DNA of 64,000 nucleotides from Megasphaera vaginalis (ex Bordigoni et al. 2020) (GTDB lineage: Bacteria; Bacillota; Negativicutes; Veillonellales; Megasphaeraceae): the NCBI RefSeq assembly GCF_900240295.1, contig NZ_OEQB01000007.1, positions 1 to 64,000 on the forward strand. The letters are read 5' to 3'. This document shows, in pieces, positions 1 through 8,799 of the stretch; the stretch's first letter is position 1; every line of letters begins with the position of its first letter. The translations under genes were made by a program, and so were the position numbers. The notes under the pieces are model-generated. The model saw only the letters and a program-made list of their open reading frames with translations, had not been told where the DNA came from and did not search any database.

Positions 1-60
1 CACCTGCTTAACAATCTGGTTCTGCCGCCGGATGCGGCTCAGGTACTCTTTAGCCGTCAT
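1..60 (-). CDS. DUF1492-like phage protein, N-terminus only
   Basis: Only the first 20 codons lie in the window; the gene continues past base 1. The visible start reads MTAKEYLSRIRRQNQIVKQV, which resembles the opening of DUF1492/sigma-like phage proteins that sit between the replication and packaging modules of Firmicute prophages. AAGGGGAG lies just upstream of the ATG at 60. The stop codon of the disrupted small frame upstream overlaps this ATG (TAATG), which suggests translational coupling. The family call rests on a short stretch and is tentative. Confidence 0.5.
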   Translation of the reverse strand, partial: MTAKEYLSRIRRQNQIVKQV

Positions 61-237
61 TATTTCTCCCCTTTCTGTAGAAATTCCACCCGAATCCGAT
101 AGCCGCACACTTCGGCCAGTATCAATACGGCTTTCTTGAAAAGCAGTTTTTTCGTCCGTTCCGTCTTGCAGATTCTGCCGATGGCAAGCTCTGCCGATGG
201 CAAGCTCTGCCGTCGGGTCCTTGTATGCTTTTGCCAA
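60..237 (-). pseudogene. Small phage ORF frameshifted by a 16-bp tandem duplication
   Basis: From TTG at 237, preceded by AGGAG at good spacing, the frame reads LAKAYKDPTAELAIGR and then breaks at a duplicated 16-bp unit (CTGCCGATGGCAAGCT at 175-190 and 191-206). Removing one copy restores a continuous 53-residue basic protein whose TAA overlaps the ATG of the next gene (TAATG). Both the start context and the end context therefore fit an ancestral intact gene. I do not recognise a family. The protein would be small, Lys/Arg-rich and probably cytoplasmic. The frame is broken as it stands unless translation shifts at the repeat. Confidence 0.6.
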
Positions 238-499
238 TCGAATCACTCCTCATCTGATTCCCCCCCGTAGTGGGATCCCGCAGGCAGGAATTATACGCAA
301 TCAGCCTGCTGATATACCACTGCGCCTTGCGCAAGTCCTCTACGCCATTTTTTCGTTTCCAGCGCCACAAATACTTTATGGCATTTGCCGTGCATACGGC
401 GTCCATGCCGGTAAGGTCCGTCGTGGCCGCTGCCAGTGCATCGATACACTCAACGCCGCCCTGGCAGTAATGACCGGGATGATTTACGTTATCCGTCAT
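122..499 (-). CDS. DUF3310 phage protein with abnormal C-terminal extension
   Basis: The first ~70 residues match the DUF3310 pattern of phage nucleotide-metabolism modules: VNHPGHY near the start, then ECIDA, and the segment ANAIKYLWRWKRKNG followed by DLRKAQWYI. DUF3310 proteins usually stop soon after this, but here the frame continues for about 50 residues of unlike, Arg/Ser-rich sequence. The change comes near a run of seven G (minus strand, 260-266). With six G the frame would end at a TGA only a few bases downstream, just before the next ribosome site. The tail also crosses the 16-bp duplication. The start overlaps the end of the helicase gene by 11 bp. The biochemical role of DUF3310 is not established. 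Confidence 0.75.
   Translation of the reverse strand: MTDNVNHPGHYCQGGVECIDALAAATTDLTGMDAVCTANAIKYLWRWKRKNGVEDLRKAQWYISRLIAYNSCLRDPTTGGNQMRSDSIGKSIQGPDGRACHRQSLPSAESARRNGRKNCFSRKPY
174..212. repeat. 16-bp tandem duplication, about 2.4 copies
   Basis: The unit TCTGCCGATGGCAAGC is present twice in tandem from 174, followed by a partial third copy (TCTGCCG). Sixteen bases is not a multiple of three, so the duplication shifts the frames crossing it. A 7-bp repeat (TCTGCCG) flanking a single unit would have allowed replication slippage. Confidence 0.9.
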
Positions 500-1877
500 T
501 GTGATTACCTCCTCTCACTGCTTCAATTCTTACTTTCAAACTATTCAACACAAAGGCCTGGGCTGCGTCCTTTTTCGTCAGCGCCTCGGCTAAATCCTCG
601 TCCCGTGTACCCTCACATATGAGATGGTGCACGATTACCGGGTATTCCTGTCCCTGCCGGTGCAGGCGCTTATTCGCCTGCTGGTATAGCTCCAGGGACC
701 AGTTCACCCCAAACCAGATAACATGATGGCCACCTTGTTGCAGATTCAGCCCGTAGCCTGTTGACGCGGGATGCGCTAACAGCAAATCCACATCGCCATT
801 GTTCCAGGCCAGTTCGTCGTCGGCGTTTTTGTACACCCGGTATCGCAGTTTCGTCTTTGCCAACGCCCCCATCAGGCGCCCCCGGTCATGTTGGAAATTG
901 TAGAAGACTAAGGCATGCTGCCCGTTCAGTTTTTCCGCCAGCTCCATAAAGGCTTCCAGTTTGCAGTCATGGACCACATGCACATCATGCTCATCATCAT
1001 AGATAGCGCCGTTGGCCAGCTGTTGGAGTTTGTTCGACAGCGCCGCCGCCGATGTGACATCGATATCGCCGTCCGGCAAAGCAAGGATCATCGTCCTTTC
1101 CAATTCGCGGTATGCCGTTTTCGCGTTTGACGACAGGACCACCGGCACATCATCATAGATACATTCAGGCAGCTGTATGTAATCTGACGCTTTCATACTG
1201 ATGCATATATCGGCGATTTTCTGCATGACCGCATCCTGGGCCCCGTCTTTCGGGTCATACTCGTAAATCACATCACGGCTGCGGCGGCCTGGTTCAAAAT
1301 AACGCTCCCGGAAATGGGTGTAATACCGCCCTAGACGCTCCCCACGATCCAGCAAGAATACCTGGCTCCACAAATCCCCCAGGCCATTCGGTGACGGTGT
1401 CCCGGTCAGGCCAACGATACGCCTGATGTGGGGCCGAATCGCAGCCAGGGCTTTGAATCGCTTTGCCCGATGGCTCTTGAAAGATGAAAACTCGTCACAC
1501 ACCACCATGTCAAACGGCCAGTCATTCTTGTAGTAATCTACCAGCCAGACAACATTTTCCCGATTGATAATATAGATGTCCGCCGGGGTATGCAACGATC
1601 GAATCCGTGTCCGTTCATTACCAAGAACCGTTGAAAACCGCAGATGCTTTAAGTTGTCCCACTTATAGGCTTCCCGCTGCCATGTCGCTTCAGCCACTTT
1701 TTTCGGTGCGACGACCAGCACACGGCGTATCTGAAACCTGCCGTATTTCAGCTCATTGACCGCGGTCAACGTGATTACTGTCTTCCCCAGACCCATATCA
1801 AGAAACAACCCGATAGCCTGTTTTTGTAGGACCTGCTGGATACAGTACCGCTGATACGGATGCGGGTTAAATCGCAT
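489..1877 (-). CDS. Phage SNF2-family DNA helicase/ATPase
   Basis: A superfamily 2 translocase of about 462 residues, the usual size for phage replication-module SNF2 proteins. Walker A (DMGLGKT) is near residues 27-33, the DE box (VVCDEFSS) near 125-132, motif III (LTGTPSPNG) near 157-165, and motif VI (QQANKRLHRQGQ) towards the C-terminus. I chose the ATG at 1877 (MRFNPHPYQ) over an ATG at 1889 because GGTGG sits at better spacing. Either start overlaps the VRR-NUC gene, which suggests translational coupling. In related phages this pair (helicase plus VRR-NUC nuclease) works in replication or recombination. The exact DNA substrate is unknown. Confidence 0.9.
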   Translation of the reverse strand: MRFNPHPYQRYCIQQVLQKQAIGLFLDMGLGKTVITLTAVNELKYGRFQIRRVLVVAPKKVAEATWQREAYKWDNLKHLRFSTVLGNERTRIRSLHTPADIYIINRENVVWLVDYYKNDWPFDMVVCDEFSSFKSHRAKRFKALAAIRPHIRRIVGLTGTPSPNGLGDLWSQVFLLDRGERLGRYYTHFRERYFEPGRRSRDVIYEYDPKDGAQDAVMQKIADICISMKASDYIQLPECIYDDVPVVLSSNAKTAYRELERTMILALPDGDIDVTSAAALSNKLQQLANGAIYDDEHDVHVVHDCKLEAFMELAEKLNGQHALVFYNFQHDRGRLMGALAKTKLRYRVYKNADDELAWNNGDVDLLLAHPASTGYGLNLQQGGHHVIWFGVNWSLELYQQANKRLHRQGQEYPVIVHHLICEGTRDEDLAEALTKKDAAQAFVLNSLKVRIEAVRGGNHNDG

Positions 1878-2163
1878 CAGGACCACCATGCCTCGCTAAA
1901 TACTCAGTAACTTCATCTAGTCCGTACAACACAATCACTACCTGCTCCAGGGCTTTCAGCCGGGCAATCTGGGCCTGTTGAATGGGGCTGATTCTGCCGA
2001 TGCTGGTCTTCAGCTCCACAAACTCCACGCGCCCGCCCGGAAAAACTACGATTCGATCAGGCACCCCATCGTGCCCCGGGGATACCCATTTATACGCGAT
2101 ACCCCCCAAAGCTTTCACTCCTTGCACTAATTTTCGTTCTATGTCCCGTTCTCGTTCTGCCAT
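1867..2163 (-). CDS. VRR-NUC domain nuclease
   Basis: A small PD-(D/E)xK nuclease of 98 residues. The fold signature is visible as GHDGVPDR (Asp near residue 36) and VEFVELK (Glu50-x-Lys52), with a later Gln near SPIQQ, the VRR-NUC arrangement also found in the nuclease domain of FAN1. The open frame extends upstream to 2286, but ATG 2163 has AAGGAGAT eight bases before it and gives a protein of family length. It lies immediately upstream of, and overlaps, the SNF2 helicase, a standard pairing in Firmicute prophages. It probably acts on branched or hairpin DNA during phage replication. Confidence 0.88.
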   Translation of the reverse strand: MAERERDIERKLVQGVKALGGIAYKWVSPGHDGVPDRIVVFPGGRVEFVELKTSIGRISPIQQAQIARLKALEQVVIVLYGLDEVTEYLARHGGPDAI

Positions 2164-2548
2164 TTCTGTTATCTCCTTTGTATAATTTTCCCCTTTATTT
2201 GACTTTTTGTCTTTAGGGGCGTGCACATTTCCAGATAAAAAAATATTTTTTAAGGGATTTAGAGAGCTGTTATAACTATAACGCATACTATATACCCTCT
2301 AATACTCTCTAATTCTTACTTTTTACTTGTTATATATAGTAATGTTCACATAAGGCTAATATGTATGTAAAGCTAGTAATGACGCGGGGTTAGCCGTGCA
2401 CATTCCCCGTGTCCAAAGGAAAAGTTTGTGCACGGTAAGAATGATTTTTAATTCTTAAAACTCTATCAAACGTTCTTAAACTTTTTAAGTTTTATTAAAT
2501 CAGCGCTAGAATGTTCACGCAAAAACGTCGTATATAAAACGCAAAATA
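2164..2548. other. AT-rich non-coding gap with repeated GTGCAC motifs (candidate phage origin or regulatory region)
   Basis: No convincing gene is present here. The stretch is strongly AT-rich and contains an 8-bp inverted repeat, CCGTGCAC (2394-2401) and GTGCACGG (2428-2435). A further GTGCACATTTCC is at 2221 and related ATGTTCAC words are at about 2342 and 2510. It separates the VapE primase-helicase from VRR-NUC. Phage origins are commonly next to the initiator gene, so an origin is one reading; a promoter/operator region for the genes to its left is another. Function is not shown by the sequence. Confidence 0.4.
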
Positions 2549-4975
2549 TTAAATATTTATAACTTCAAATCCTCGTTGCGTACCACAATACCCATACCTC
2601 CTTCTGCTTTTATTTCGTCGCCATCCGGCAAGGTTGCTCAGGACTGCGTTGATATCTCTGGCATCAGTCCGCTTCATATTCCGCGGGTCGCCTCCAAAAC
2701 ACTCACACCAGATCTCCAGCGCGCAGGTCTTCGTCCGGGCTGCGGGCGCGCCGTTTTGGGCAGCGCCAGCCCACCACATCCGCCGGGTTGCCAGGCTCAT
2801 GTCGTCGTATCCATCTGGTATTGGTTTCGCCAGGAATTCACGAATCATGCCTTCTTTGATATTATCTTCCCGGTGCTGCTCCTGTTCAGTCTTTGCCATA
2901 GAGTCCAGTTCTGGCGTATCCATAAAAAGCGGTTCCCCGTTCCGCCAATACATCATCGCTTCCGCCCACATCTGATCGGTCTCTGCTGGCAAATCTTCCC
3001 AGGGACTTTTCACCGGGCTGAACAATCCCACGTCCACGGGCCAAAAACGGCGAGACCCTGTCGGGTCTTTCAGGAAATCATGGTCGTTGCAAGTACCAAA
3101 AAAGATACATTTGCGTGGGAAGCGGCACGTATGGCGGCCGTACGGCTGGCGGTATACATCGTTACAGCGTGACAGGAATTGTTTGATTTCATTATCGTCC
3201 CCTTTGCTGTAGCCCGTCATTTCGCTAATTTCTACGATCCAGAGGCCCTGTATCATTTCCGCCGCCTCTTTGCCACGGAAACTTTGCAGGCTGTCACTGT
3301 GCCAGCCCATTCCGATGGTCTTTAGAAATGTTGTTTTACCAATGCCCTGTGGCCCGGTAAGCACTGGCACATAGTCATATTTGCAGCCTGGCGTCATGAC
3401 ACGGGCCACACCAGCGGCAAAGAACTTCCGAGATACCGCTCTTGTATACGCCGTATCGGCGGCGCCCAGATAGTCATGTAATGAGGTTTCAATACGCCGA
3501 ATACCATCCCATACAATCCTTTCCAGATAGTCCTTTACTTCATTAAACCGGTGCTGTTCGGAAACCAACATGAGGGCCCCAGCAATTTTATCCCGCCCGG
3601 TAATGCCATAACGGTTTTCCAGGTACCAGGCTACCCCGGCGTCGTCTGTATCTTGCCACAGGCGCCGTTCGGCGCATCCGCTCCACGGCAGCATGCCGAG
3701 GACAAGCCCCCGGGTAGAAAAGTCATCGATTGCGATCTTTCCCGCAAGCTCCGGGTCATAGTTCAGGATACGAATGATGTTGTCCATTGTCTTTTTCGGG
3801 CGTCCTGTGTTCTGGTCGTATTCAAGATTTGCCTGCTGCATCCAGTTTACGTCGTTATTTTCTATATGAACCTCTGGACTATCCCCGCCAGCTGACACCG
3901 AGGTAAAGACATCCGACGCATGCTGCTGCGCAGTAGCGTTCAGATCGGTCATAACCCGGGCATCCTGCATGGCCAGTTTCTTCATCGCCTGATAGCTTGG
4001 CATACGGTTGACCGGAGTTCCGTCTTTTACGTTGGCGTCGTCATCACTAAATAGGTGCAACCGGACAAGGTCAAATGCGTTTACCAGCTGCCCGCTGCAC
4101 GGGTCTGTAGCATGATGGCTGTATAAAAATGCACCCTCGTCATAGAGTACGGCTCCGGCAACCGTAGTGCCCCCCGTGTAGGTCAGGCGGTCCTCTTTGT
4201 CGGTCTCCTCATACGCATGAGGAATGAATGCGCCAATAGCGCCACGGATGTCGTAGGTTCGGCAGAAAGCCCCCACAATGCCAGCTTTAGCCGTCGGGTC
4301 CTGCTGTTTGGCCAGCAGTTCTTTCGGCTTTACTTCTTTGCCTGGTACCTGCGGCCAGGTACGGACATCTCTCCAGTCCTCATACTGCCCTAGCACACCC
4401 TCAGCACTGACAAACGGCTTGTCTCCATAATGGAATACATACTGGCTGTCTATACTGCACCCGGGCCAATACATCAACCGCGATGGCTCGAACGTGGTCG
4501 GATCGCATAACTCGATACCAATAATACTGGCTAATTTCCGCGCTATGGGCTCGTATTCGTCTGCCGTGACCGTTTTGTCAAGCGGCAGGAGGACACGCAG
4601 TCTGGGGCGAAATGGGGCGTGTGAACGGGTACTGTAGATGACATAGGCAACACCCAGGCTATCAACGCGGCGAACGATATTATCCGTTTCCCCGCTGGCG
4701 ATGTTGTCGAGGTCCAGTGTTACCAGATCTCTGCCCGTAACTGCCTGCGCCTTTCGCCGGGTGCCGTTGAGAGTACCGCCGATAAATCCGCCGATGTCCT
4801 TCAGCTCGCCCTTCCTGCCTTTGGGCATGGCCATGTACTCTGCATAGGATTCGTCGGTCCGCTGCGGCGTGCGCAGGCGGGCGATGAACTCCGACCACAG
4901 GAACTCTGTCCGTATCCAGTTTTTGCTGATTCGGTTTGCACCGACACTGACATGTAATGCACGGTCATACTGCAA
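2549..4975 (-). CDS. VapE-type primase-helicase (phage replication)
   Basis: 808 residues. The N-terminal part has features of an archaeo-eukaryotic primase-like domain, including TLDLD at residues 86-90 and the basic segment FRPRLRVLLPL near 122-132. The C-terminal part is a virulence-associated E helicase: Walker A GPQGIGKTTF at 541-550, Walker B LWIVEISE at 578-585, and the conserved GSRRFWPVD at 640-648. It likely primes and unwinds phage DNA with the family A polymerase encoded just upstream. The start is a TTG at 4975, preceded by AAAG and a long G run that serves as the Shine-Dalgarno; the next in-frame ATG would cut into the N-terminal domain. Confidence 0.88.
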   Translation of the reverse strand: MQYDRALHVSVGANRISKNWIRTEFLWSEFIARLRTPQRTDESYAEYMAMPKGRKGELKDIGGFIGGTLNGTRRKAQAVTGRDLVTLDLDNIASGETDNIVRRVDSLGVAYVIYSTRSHAPFRPRLRVLLPLDKTVTADEYEPIARKLASIIGIELCDPTTFEPSRLMYWPGCSIDSQYVFHYGDKPFVSAEGVLGQYEDWRDVRTWPQVPGKEVKPKELLAKQQDPTAKAGIVGAFCRTYDIRGAIGAFIPHAYEETDKEDRLTYTGGTTVAGAVLYDEGAFLYSHHATDPCSGQLVNAFDLVRLHLFSDDDANVKDGTPVNRMPSYQAMKKLAMQDARVMTDLNATAQQHASDVFTSVSAGGDSPEVHIENNDVNWMQQANLEYDQNTGRPKKTMDNIIRILNYDPELAGKIAIDDFSTRGLVLGMLPWSGCAERRLWQDTDDAGVAWYLENRYGITGRDKIAGALMLVSEQHRFNEVKDYLERIVWDGIRRIETSLHDYLGAADTAYTRAVSRKFFAAGVARVMTPGCKYDYVPVLTGPQGIGKTTFLKTIGMGWHSDSLQSFRGKEAAEMIQGLWIVEISEMTGYSKGDDNEIKQFLSRCNDVYRQPYGRHTCRFPRKCIFFGTCNDHDFLKDPTGSRRFWPVDVGLFSPVKSPWEDLPAETDQMWAEAMMYWRNGEPLFMDTPELDSMAKTEQEQHREDNIKEGMIREFLAKPIPDGYDDMSLATRRMWWAGAAQNGAPAARTKTCALEIWCECFGGDPRNMKRTDARDINAVLSNLAGWRRNKSRRRYGYCGTQRGFEVINI

Positions 4976-4993
4976 CGTGGCCCCCCCCTTTCT

Positions 4994-6967
4994 TCAGTCT
5001 TTTTTATAGTATGTACTGGTAAAACCGTCAGCGTTGAGGATCAGCCCTGGGGCCCAAGGGATCGGCGCGCACATGATGCTGTTAATCCGTTCTATCTCAT
5101 CTTCATGCAAGCGGTCGTTCGGTACTTCCAGCACGATTTCATCGTGGATATGCATAAGCGGCTGATAGTCTGCCTGAATCAGGCGGCGCAGCGCCAGGGC
5201 CAGACAATCGCGGGCAACGGCCTGCGTGATGTTTTCCACCAGCTTGCCGCCGTACGTCGATGTGCTGGCCCACTTGCTGCCTATTTGCGTCCGATAGTAG
5301 ATAGCCGGGCGCCCGAATTGGTTATCGGCCACGTATGGCTGCGGGTAGAACAGCTTTCTGCCACTGGGCAGCGCAATCGTCAGATAGTCGTACCCATATA
5401 ACAGATTGCATTCTCTGGCGATCAGGATGCCATGCGGCAGCCCCGCCATCTGTCCGGATTCCATCACCTGATGGGCCGCTTCATCTACGGCATACCAGAA
5501 ATCCCGGATCCGGGGGTTAGCGCCCCGCCATTTAGCCACGATATCCGGCAGCTCCTCTTCATTCAGGCCCATCTTGAGTGCACCCATAGCGATCAACGCG
5601 TTCGGGCCACCTTGATAGCCTAAAGCCAGCTCCGCGACTTTCCCCTTTTGCCGGAGATGGCCGTTAACGCCATGCTTGACGACGGGGACGCCGAACATCG
5701 ACGACGCCGACGCGCAATAGATGTCGCCGTTGTTCGCAAAAACATCCATGCGCCATTGCTCCCCGGCCAACCACGACAGCACGCGGGCCTCGATGGCAGA
5801 GAAATCCGAAACGCATAATGTATAACCGTCAGGCGCGATGAACGCTGTCCGGATGAGCTGTGATAAAATAGCGGGAACGTCTCCATACAGGACATTCAAT
5901 GCGCACCCGTCAGCCCGTTTAACAATATGGCGCGCCACGTCGGGGGCAGTCGGCGCGTCATGCGGCAGATTTTGCACCTGCACCAGCCGCCCGGCCCATC
6001 GTCCTGTTCGGTTTGCCCCGTAGAATTGCAGGACGCCTCGAATGCGGCCATCCGCACAACTGGCAACTTGCATCGCCGCGTATTTAGCGACAGACGCCTT
6101 GGCAAGCATAGTACGGATACGCAGCACTTCCGCCGCGTTTCCCTCTGCTTCTTGCAGCGCGTCGGCAACCGATGCCTTGGTGAGCGTGTCCATGCGCAGG
6201 TCAGTGTTATCATTAAGCCACGTCAGCAATTGATTCCGGCTGTTGGGATTCTCTAGTCCGGTCAGTCTCATAGCCTCTTGCAGCAGCGTCTCCCGGTGAG
6301 CAGCATCTATCGCCAGCGCGCCATGCACCAGCTCCTGATCCAGCAGTATTCCGTGCGCGTTTATCCGATAATCATCTACCCAGTCATGTTGCAGCCAGTC
6401 CGGCACCGGATACGCGCTAAGTCGCTTATAGTCTTCCATTTCCGTGATGACGTCCTGGCGGCAGTATTCCTGGAAAGCCGCCCATTTGTCCGGATCGTGC
6501 TTTGGTAGGTTACGCGTTCGGCCGCCATTTCGTTTCGTCGCCTTGCAGGGTACACAAAAATAGCGTATCAGGGCCTTGCCAGACGACAGTTTGCGCTTAT
6601 CTTCCGGAAGTCCCAACGCCTTACCCAGGTTTGCAAGGCCCGCCGGGTATCCAAGGTACAGCCCGTGCAGCATCGTGCAGTGCCATTGCTCTGGCGGCGT
6701 CCGGAAGCCAGCCCGGTTCAGGCAGGTAATTTCAAAGGCCGCGTTGTATGCGTGCTTGATGACATCCGGATCCTGCAGATCAGATAAAACGTCGGCTGGT
6801 ATCTGCTGCCCCGCTGCCAAGTCAATCACGTTTACCGGGCCAAAATCGTAGGAGTAGGCGAACAGCAGTATTTCAAAGGCTTCAGTATCACCATATTTGA
6901 ACAGGCCACATTTTCCGATATCCACATCAGAAAATGTTTCTATGTCAATAGATAAATGTTTCCTCAT
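4994..6967 (-). CDS. Phage family A DNA polymerase with 3'-5' exonuclease
   Basis: 657 residues. The exonuclease domain opens with LSIDIETFSDVD (Asp8 and Glu10 as metal ligands) and closes with YCRQDVITE. The polymerase domain shows motif A (VSDFSAIEARVL) near residue 387, motif B (RQKGKVAELALGYQGG) near 440, and motif C (MHIHDEIVLEVP) near 606, so the catalytic aspartates are present. There is no 5'-3' exonuclease domain, as is usual for phage polymerases of this type. AGAGGG precedes ATG 6967. It lies between the single-strand-binding protein and the primase-helicase and is the replicative polymerase of the prophage. Confidence 0.95.
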   Translation of the reverse strand: MRKHLSIDIETFSDVDIGKCGLFKYGDTEAFEILLFAYSYDFGPVNVIDLAAGQQIPADVLSDLQDPDVIKHAYNAAFEITCLNRAGFRTPPEQWHCTMLHGLYLGYPAGLANLGKALGLPEDKRKLSSGKALIRYFCVPCKATKRNGGRTRNLPKHDPDKWAAFQEYCRQDVITEMEDYKRLSAYPVPDWLQHDWVDDYRINAHGILLDQELVHGALAIDAAHRETLLQEAMRLTGLENPNSRNQLLTWLNDNTDLRMDTLTKASVADALQEAEGNAAEVLRIRTMLAKASVAKYAAMQVASCADGRIRGVLQFYGANRTGRWAGRLVQVQNLPHDAPTAPDVARHIVKRADGCALNVLYGDVPAILSQLIRTAFIAPDGYTLCVSDFSAIEARVLSWLAGEQWRMDVFANNGDIYCASASSMFGVPVVKHGVNGHLRQKGKVAELALGYQGGPNALIAMGALKMGLNEEELPDIVAKWRGANPRIRDFWYAVDEAAHQVMESGQMAGLPHGILIARECNLLYGYDYLTIALPSGRKLFYPQPYVADNQFGRPAIYYRTQIGSKWASTSTYGGKLVENITQAVARDCLALALRRLIQADYQPLMHIHDEIVLEVPNDRLHEDEIERINSIMCAPIPWAPGLILNADGFTSTYYKKD

Positions 6968-7015
6968 GATTTACCCTCTTAGTAAAGGGGCCAGTAAAAG
7001 GCCCCCACAGAACGA

Positions 7016-7612
7016 TTACATCGGCTGTCCGGTCAACGGGTTAATAGCAGGTGCAGGTTGCGCCGCTGGTTCCTGAATGACATGGAATACCGATTTCGCT
7101 GTCGGTGCGGACCCGCCGAGCGGTTCGCCGTCACGAATTCTCTGGACCGGACCGAGGCCGCAGCCGATGCCCTTCTTTCCCTGGTAATTGTAAGCAAAGA
7201 AGTTGACGCAGATATTGGCATACATGCCGCTGTATACCTGTGTGGCGTCGATGATGCGGTTCATCCGGGCGTCGACGATATCGACCGGCTTATCCGCCGG
7301 GCTGGATGCCGCGAATACCCAGCAGCCTTTGCATTCAGGACCGAAGGAGTTGCCGTTCTGTGTCAGGTCGTCGCCGTCCCATACAGGCGTCGGTACCTTT
7401 GCCGGAGCTGTACCGTTCCATTTGCCGTTCATGCCGTTGCGCGTGGCGGCGGCGATAGCCGCATCAATCTTCTGCTTGCCTGCTGTATCCGATTTCGGCA
7501 GCAGGATGGTAACACTATATTTCTGTGCGGCCTGCGGGTCCCGGCCGTACGGTTTCAAAAGATGTACATAGCTAAGTCTTACGTTTTCTACTACGATGCT
7601 GGTGTTTTCCAT
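7016..7612 (-). CDS. DUF2815 family phage ssDNA-binding-like protein
   Basis: 198 residues from the ATG at 7612, which follows GGAGGGG at proper spacing; a longer frame begins 15 bases earlier but would place the ATG inside the ribosome site. The pattern of conserved segments (VRLSYVHLLKPYG, YSVTILLPK, GCWVFAASSPADKP, VYSGMYANICVNFFAYN, GIGCGLGPVQRIRDGEPLGG) is typical of DUF2815, a family regarded as OB-fold single-strand DNA-binding proteins. It has a Pro/Ala-rich C-terminal tail. It is sandwiched between a DUF2800 nuclease and the DNA polymerase, the standard order in this phage replication module. Confidence 0.88.
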   Translation of the reverse strand: MENTSIVVENVRLSYVHLLKPYGRDPQAAQKYSVTILLPKSDTAGKQKIDAAIAAATRNGMNGKWNGTAPAKVPTPVWDGDDLTQNGNSFGPECKGCWVFAASSPADKPVDIVDARMNRIIDATQVYSGMYANICVNFFAYNYQGKKGIGCGLGPVQRIRDGEPLGGSAPTAKSVFHVIQEPAAQPAPAINPLTGQPM

Positions 7613-7626
7613 TGTGCGCCCCTCCA

Positions 7627-8799
7627 TTAATCTTCAATATTTTTGAATACGTCAGCGGCTTTTGGCGTAAGTTCAATCGGCGGCCGCTTATCTGATTCCG
7701 GCGCCAGTGTTGGCTTGCCCGGTTTCTTTTCGACATACTCACTGACAAGTTCTTCAAACAACTTCTTGCCAATAGCCTTTTCCGTTTTGGCCAGCGTCAA
7801 TGGTACACGTTCATACAAGATGGATTCGTCGATGCCGTTTTCCATAAGCCTGCTAAACGCGGCGTCCGTATCCGTAAATGCCCGGCTGCCGCGGCCTTCT
7901 ACGCATTTCCAGCCGGGAACAGGGACGCCTTGCAGCGTGCACGCCAGCCCGTATTCCTGTAAATCATCCGCCCAGGCCTTGAGCTGCTTGGCGATGGCCA
8001 GGTATTTGCCCAGTTCTGGCATAGTAATCATCGTCATATCGCGCTTTTCGTGCGCCGTGTCAGCCATGGCCGCGTAGTATTCAGAGCGGGCCTTGCATGG
8101 GGCTTTTGCCCGGCAGAACCGGCACCATTCACCCGGATGGAACTTCCCGCCGCTTTCACTCAGGGCTTCCTGGGCTTTCGGTTTGACAACGTCTTCTGCC
8201 CATTGCCGCAGGATGTCGACGCCTAATGTCTCCTGGCTAAAGTTTTGAATCCGCGGCTGTACGATGTGCATATGTACTGATTTGAATTGGTACAACAGCT
8301 GGTACGTGCTCAGCGCCCCCAGCGCGTACAGGCGCATCTGAGGATTGTTGGCAGCGTCTACCGGGACGCCTTTTCCGTATTTGAAGTCCACGACGTGCAG
8401 CTCTCCTGGAGCCATGATCAAGCAATCCGCCGTACCAAAGCCACTCGGTACGTACTGGCTGAAATCTACTCTCTTTTCGATAACAACGTAGGGTTTTGCC
8501 TGATAGGATAGCAGAATACCTTTGACGTAGTCGAGGTAGGTTTCTGTGTGGGTATCCATTTCCGGCTGATATAGCTCATCCTTTTTGAGTTTATTCAGCC
8601 GCCGCGAGAATGTTGCATGGCTCATCGGTTCGACCGCATAGGCCCGCAGTTTGAGCTCTGCGATGCTGTGCGCCAGTGTGCCTTCCTTTGCGTATTCGGA
8701 CGTAGTATCCGGGAATTTAGTTTCCATCTTAGGCGCCGCGGTACAATTCAGCCAACGGTGCGCCGCGGACGCGCTAAGTAGCGCATGCTGACGGCTCAT
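7627..8799 (-). CDS. DUF2800 phage nuclease (RecB/Cas4-like PD-(D/E)xK fold)
   Basis: 390 residues. The N-terminus (HALLSASAAHRWLNC) is the family hallmark. The nuclease core is visible at about residues 125-140, where FGTADCLIM is followed by ELHVVDFKYGKG, giving the Asp and the D-x-K pair. A cysteine cluster near residue 225 (WCRFCRAKAPCKAR) resembles the iron-sulfur-binding Cys set of RecB/Cas4-like nucleases, with a further N-terminal Cys. Its start overlaps the end of the upstream gene by 4 bp. It probably functions as a recombination exonuclease with the adjacent DUF2815 protein, analogous to exo/SSB pairs; that functional link is inferred from context. Confidence 0.88.
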   Translation of the reverse strand: MSRQHALLSASAAHRWLNCTAAPKMETKFPDTTSEYAKEGTLAHSIAELKLRAYAVEPMSHATFSRRLNKLKKDELYQPEMDTHTETYLDYVKGILLSYQAKPYVVIEKRVDFSQYVPSGFGTADCLIMAPGELHVVDFKYGKGVPVDAANNPQMRLYALGALSTYQLLYQFKSVHMHIVQPRIQNFSQETLGVDILRQWAEDVVKPKAQEALSESGGKFHPGEWCRFCRAKAPCKARSEYYAAMADTAHEKRDMTMITMPELGKYLAIAKQLKAWADDLQEYGLACTLQGVPVPGWKCVEGRGSRAFTDTDAAFSRLMENGIDESILYERVPLTLAKTEKAIGKKLFEELVSEYVEKKPGKPTLAPESDKRPPIELTPKAADVFKNIED

